Source of the DNA: Pyrocephalus nanus
Lineage: Eukaryota > Chordata > Aves > Passeriformes > Tyrannidae
Direction: 5' to 3'
Length of the DNA: 64,000 bases
Assembly: GCA_038380795.1 (NCBI GenBank)
Contig: CM076266.1
Coordinates: 48,398,425 to 48,462,424, forward strand
Numbering within the stretch: position 1 is the stretch's first letter; the number at the start of each line of letters is the position of its first letter. The translations under genes were made by a program, and so were the position numbers. Shown here piece after piece: positions 59,637 to 64,000 of the stretch. The notes under the pieces were generated by a model. It searched no databases. It was not told where the DNA came from and saw nothing but the letters and a program-made list of their open reading frames with translations.

Positions 59637-62600
59637 TTATAAATTATTGGTAACAGTTTCTTTAATGGAGATTGCAGGAGTAGGTCCCACATGAGTCCAT
59701 ATATAGCCCTTCTCTGGCCTTGTAGGAACGGTAGGAAAGGGAGATGATCGAGATTTGAAATATTCCGAAGGCGCGTGACAAACAAATTCTAAATATTCCA
59801 TTTTCCTTGGGAGATCTTCTTCTGGTCCTAGGAAAAAACATAAATCATCAAAGACAAAATTTAAAGGCATAAAGTTGGAGCATGCAGGACTCAAAAATAT
59901 GCAACAACAGCATTTAGAGAATTTGCCTTTGCAGTCAATGACTTTCCTGTCCAAGTAGCCTAAAATACTAGGCAAGAAACATCTACCTCTATTTTTGCTT
60001 GGCTGGCCTTTTTTCCCCCCTCATTTGAAGCATTCAGTTATTTATGCCAAGCACTGTAGTTATTTGGAATATATGCTATTTGTGGCCTGCCTGTCAAAAG
60101 GACTTTTCTGAATTATTAATAATTTTCTCACTGTTAGCAAAACACTCTCTATGCCAGTGCTTGCACACAGTGCATTTTAAATACCCAGGATAAAGATCAG
60201 GTAATTCAGGTCACTTTAAAAGAAACAAGCTTGGATTGCTATATCAGAATCAAAGTTACTACAGTATAAACCTATCTATGGAGTAATAATTTGATCTTTA
60301 AAGTTTCAAAAGTGTAACTGCCCCCATAAGCACACTCAGATAATCACAATACAAGACAATCACTCACTGCAGTAGTGCTAATCATATTATACACACAAGA
60401 TAAATGCTATTACAGTAAATGTTTACAGGATTAGGGTCTAAAATGTGGAACTTGCACAAATGAAATGAGAAGTTATAAAGTTCATTTAAAAGATACAATT
60501 CTGCATTAGTCTAGGCACATACAGGTACTTGTGTAAAGTGAAGGCTTAGAAATTACCTATGATATAGGATGCTGGGTCAAAACAGTCCTTGGGGCTGGCT
60601 TGTGTAGGAATGAGCCAGGTTAGTGCAGCACTCTTTTCACAGTATTGGTCCTGAATAAACCCGCGGATCTGAGCATAGTATGTTTTTCCATCCTGCTCAT
60701 CAACCACTGAGACAACATCTCCAATTTGATAGTATACACCCTAGAAGACACACAAATTACACTGAAATCAAACAATCTGATTTTGTCAGCTTCACTCTGT
60801 GATTCTGATTCATATTTTAAGTATTGATACCTTAAATTTCATCTCAAATTACACCAGTCTTGAAAGGCAGCTTTAATTCAGCCACATGCAAAAGAATGGT
60901 GGCCTAAGAAAGAGAGCTGTTTCACCTAACCAGTCATCAGCACTGCTTGTGCAGTCCCCCAATATCCAGGAGTTTGAGGCTACAGCTCCTGACCGCAGAG
61001 CAGAGATGGTCTCATTCGGTCAAAGCAGAAGAGTGCAACACCACCTTCTAGGAAAAATAACTGTAGTGGTTTCCCTGTGTGTGCAGGGGAAGCAGCTTTC
61101 TGTGTATAAAGAAGTTCACTCATCTGAGTGCAGCAGAGTTCCAAAACACAGATCCACCTCCTGCCATTTCCCACTGTGCTCTCTAAGATGTGAGGCTGCG
61201 CATCAGAGGCGACTCACTGCGAGCTGCAGCGGCATCGCAGAGCCCAGAGCAGCCCCCGCACTGCCAAGGTGAGTTAGTCAGTCAAGAATCATCCTGGAGG
61301 GTTTGATTTTTAAAACAGATAAAAAGAACGCAAAAACCCCAAACAATCCCCTTAACAACAACACAGCAAAGTACCAAAACAGCAACATTTTGCATATGGA
61401 GGCTAAGTAGAAGCTTTGTTATAATTCTTAGGAATTTCTGCCAGAAACACACAAGTCAGTAATTCTTTTCTGAACTAGTCAACAGCAAACAGATTCATCT
61501 GGGATGGCAGGTGTGAAGCATCAGGTCCTTAGAGAATATACAGAATCTCAGTCCACCACTGGGTGTGCAGTCTTCCACTGACTAACCTGAGATTTCCTCT
61601 GGGGGAAAAACAATTCAAATTGTTTGCTTGTACTGCTGGGAAACAGAAGCAAATTTCAGAACCTCAAAACCCTAACACCGTGGCATGCTGGTGAGGCTGC
61701 CCTCAAGCATGAACGATGTGAGTAGTCTCCCTTCTGCTTTCATTGCAGAAGTCAACAGATCTTGTTCCCAGAGTGTTCGAGACTGCTTGCACCAGCTTGG
61801 AAACAGGAGCCAGTTTAGATGTTGGGGCACTGCAACTCATCTCCTCTACGGGCAATATCCTCGTGTCTAAGGCAGGAAACATCACACAAATCTAAATAGT
61901 CAGCTCTAGTCAGTTTTGCTTGACCTCTGCACCGTGAAAGTAAAAAAGTTTAAAAATGTTGATTGCAATAATTACTAAGAAAACCAGATGCATCTTTTTC
62001 TTGAAAGGAAAAAAAAACCAAACAGGACAAGGATAACTATGTAAACTGCTTACGTAAACTACCTTGCAAGACTTAGCAGCAATAACTAATGCAGAACAAA
62101 ATCCTACACAACTGCTAGGCAAAGAAGAACAGTTTCCGTGAATATATCCCCAGTGCTTTCACTATCTGTGATAATTCTTGAAACTGGAAATAGAAACAGC
62201 ATGATCTTTTTTGCAATCAGATTGCCATCAACCATACCTTATAAAAGATTGATTCTGCTGTAATTATAGTGGATACGGACTCAGGAGCCTTGATGGGCTA
62301 AGAAAAGAACAGAGAGACAGAAAATCAAGAGCGCTACAACAAACCAACCATAAAATACCAGGATTTCTTTCACAGAACTCCCGTGAGCAGTTTATATTTA
62401 CAGCCCCTCCTGCGGGCTCCGGGTCCGCCCCAGCCCGGCACAACTCCCGACCCACTCCCGTCCCCGCCCCGCTCCGCCACACACCGACTTACGTTCTTCA
62501 ACTTGAAGATGTGCCTCCTGCCCTTCCCCTTCGTGGAGACCTTCTTCTCCGCGGCGGGCGCCGACTTGTACTTGGTGTTCCTGAGCCGCGCGGAGCGGCG

Positions 62601-62931
62601 GTGGATCTCCTGCTTGCTCTGGGGGGAGCGGCGGGATGAACACGCGGGGGAACGCGAAACACCCCGGCCCCAGCCCCGCCCAGCCCCGGCAGCTCCGTCA
62701 CCCTCACCCCGTCACCCTTCCCACCTGTTTCCCCCCGCCGCCGCCGCCGCCGCCGCCGCCCCCGTTGCCGTGCTGGGCGGCGGCCGAGGTGGTGGCGAAG
62801 GCGGCGGGCGCGGGCGGCGCCGAGCGCGCCGTGCAGTTGTTGCACAGGATCTCGCCCTGCCCGCCCTTCTTCCACATGGAGGAGGACGTGCTGCGGCACA
62901 CGCTGCAGGTGGGCTTCAGCCCCAGCGGCAT
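59637..62931 (-). CDS. GATAD1: GATAD1, GATA zinc finger domain protein 1, complete
   Basis: Minus-strand exons in order: 62725-62931, 62493-62618, 62238-62297, 60557-60740, 59637-59827 (stop TAA). They join in phase to 255 residues (human 269). The start MPLGLKPTCSVC is the family start. A GATA-type zinc finger has Cys9, Cys12, Cys30 and Cys33 (CX2C-X17-CX2C). An Ala-rich linker and an 11-glycine run (residues 57-67) follow, then a basic stretch (EIHRRSARLRNTKYKSAP and KGKGRRHIFKLKN), a BAH-like region (YQIGDVVSVVDEQDG to AALTWLIPT) and the conserved end with PRKMEYLEFVCHAPSEYF and GYIWTHVGPTPAISIKE. GATAD1 is known to associate with H3K4me3 chromatin in a SIN3/HDAC/KDM5 complex. It is convergent with the 54390-55937 model and starts in a CpG island. 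The linker is shorter than in human, which accounts for most of the length difference. Confidence 0.96.
62731..62763 (-). repeat. GGC codon repeat (11 Gly) in GATAD1 exon 1
   Basis: Eleven consecutive glycine codons, mostly GGC, end two codons before the exon 1 donor. Trinucleotide slippage here would change protein length without shifting the frame. Confidence 0.9.
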
Positions 62932-63384
62932 GGTGAGCCCGGCGTGGGGCCCGCGGGCCCGGCAGCGAGCGGCGGGAGCGCGGCGGCCTCACGGGCCCCG
63001 GCGCCGGCCCCTTCCCGCCGGCGGCGGATGTGGCGGCGGCGCGGCCGGAGCGGCGGGGCCGGTCCTGCCCTCTGCTGGCGGCGCTCGGCCCCCGCAGGGA
63101 AAGGAGCCCCGGCCCCCGCAGGGAAAGGAGCCCCGGCCCCCGCAGGGAAAGGAGCCCCGGCCCCCGCAGGGAAAGGAGCCCCGGCCCCCGCAGGGAAAGG
63201 AGCCCCGGCCCCCGCAGGGAGCATCTCACGCCTTGGCAGAAAGAGCGGTGTCCCGTCAGGGACTGAGGTGGGCAGGGCGAGACGCGGTGGGAGCGGCTGG
63301 GGCTGTTCAGGAAGGTTGCGCGGAGAGCTCACAGCAACCTCCTTCAGGGGCTCCATAGGAAAGGCAGAGGGGGGCCCTTCGTCA
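62932..63384 (-). promoter_or_regulatory. GATAD1 CpG-island promoter region
   Basis: Very GC- and CpG-rich sequence continues from exons 1 and 2 of GATAD1 upstream to about 63240, then fades into a CR1 fragment. The island contains the minisatellite at 63088-63220. No TATA box is evident. The exact transcription start is not visible. Confidence 0.65.
63088..63220. repeat. 24-bp minisatellite, five full copies plus a partial
   Basis: The unit GCAGGGAAAGGAGCCCC plus GGCCCCC recurs exactly every 24 bases: the GCAGGGA core starts at 63094, 63118, 63142, 63166 and 63190, and a truncated sixth copy starts at 63214. Copies are identical, which points to recent expansion. It lies about 160 bases upstream of the GATAD1 ATG. 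Confidence 0.95.
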
Positions 63385-63636
63385 GGAACTGCGGTGATTG
63401 GACAGGGAGTAATGGGTACAAACCGAAAGAGGAGAAATTTAGGTTAGGTATTAGTAAGAAATATTTTACTGAGGGTGCTGAGACACTGGAAGAGGTTGCC
63501 CAGGGAAGTTGAACACCCTGGCAGTGTTCAAAGCCAGGTCGGACAAGGCCTTGAACAACCTGGTCTAGTGGGAGTGTCCCTGCCGGGTTTGGGGCAAGGT
63601 GATCTTTAAGCTCCCTCAGCATTCTGTGATTCTGTG
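63385..63636 (+). mobile_element. CR1 LINE fragment, 3' end
   Basis: Clear CR1 3' end: acagggagtaatgggtacaa, gaggttgcccagggaagttg, caacctggtctagtgggagt, gtgatctttaag, ending attctgtgattctgtg. It is on the plus strand, immediately upstream of the GATAD1 CpG island. Confidence 0.93.
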
Positions 63637-64000
63637 CAGCAGAGCACAGAAGCTGCCTCTGGTACCTGTGCCATTCCCATTTGCAGGCACTGGCATCCAA
63701 GGAGTTACAGCAATCATTCTTCCTGCTCAGAGGACAGGAGATGGACTCCAGTAGTTGTCCTGATTCAGGATAGTGGATCTTACCCTCAACATACATGAAG
63801 TTTTGGTCTTAAGCTAACTGCCCCTGTTGCATGACCCCTTTGTCACATATCAAATAGTTTAAAACCTAGGGAAATGAACATGTGTCTTTGTGAAACTTTC
63901 AGAGCTCCATGGAGGACCCATGGATCTAACATCCTCACCCTGATGTGAGTCTCTGACCATCCCATGGAGATGTTTCTCTAGTCTGATGTTAAGAAAGAAA
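63637..64000. other. Intergenic, nothing recognised
   Basis: No exon, repeat family or RNA gene could be supported in the last 360 bases of the window. Confidence 0.5.

Noticed and set aside
62383..63447. 354-codon plus-strand and 243-codon minus-strand open frames near GATAD1 exon 1
   Set aside because: GC-driven open frames through the CpG island and the 24-bp minisatellite. The repeated eight-residue peptides only reflect the repeat unit.

Overview
The window reads as a piece of a bird (sauropsid) nuclear genome. The genes are vertebrate, introns are long and AT-rich, promoters lie in CpG islands, and the interspersed repeats are CR1 LINE 3' ends with the typical avian tail ending in ATTCTGTGATTCTGTG. 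The order FAM133B - RBM48 - PEX1 - GATAD1 matches human 7q21.2 (recalled from memory, not searched). I cannot name the species.

Layout. (1) 1-6630 (+): the last eight coding exons of FAM133B; its first exons lie off the left edge. (2) 9252-15949 (+): a complete six-exon gene for a calaxin (CLXN/EFCAB1)-like EF-hand protein of 206 residues, starting in a CpG island with an X-box-like motif. It lies tail-to-tail with (3) RBM48, 16332-20541 (-), five coding exons, 355 residues. (4) A 236-bp CpG-rich divergent promoter with three CCAAT boxes separates RBM48 from (5) PEX1, 20778-45931 (+), 24 exons, 1291 residues, open and in phase throughout. (6) 45932-59636 is the interval that in human carries the ERVW-1 provirus. 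I see no provirus here. Instead there are two exons of an ACC-synthase-like (ACCS) aminotransferase, probably a relic, and two phase-consistent gene models I cannot name: one on the minus strand (46574-48505, 174 residues) and one on the plus strand (54390-55937). (7) 59637-62931 (-): GATAD1, five exons, 255 residues, with a 24-bp minisatellite upstream of its start. CR1 fragments are scattered through introns and intergenic DNA.

The four conserved genes do not form a pathway. PEX1 is a peroxisomal AAA-ATPase, RBM48 a minor-spliceosome protein, GATAD1 a chromatin reader, FAM133B a nuclear Lys/Ser-rich protein, and the calaxin-like protein is probably ciliary. All exon boundaries were assigned by eye from splice motifs, reading phase and remembered protein families. 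No alignment or database search was run.
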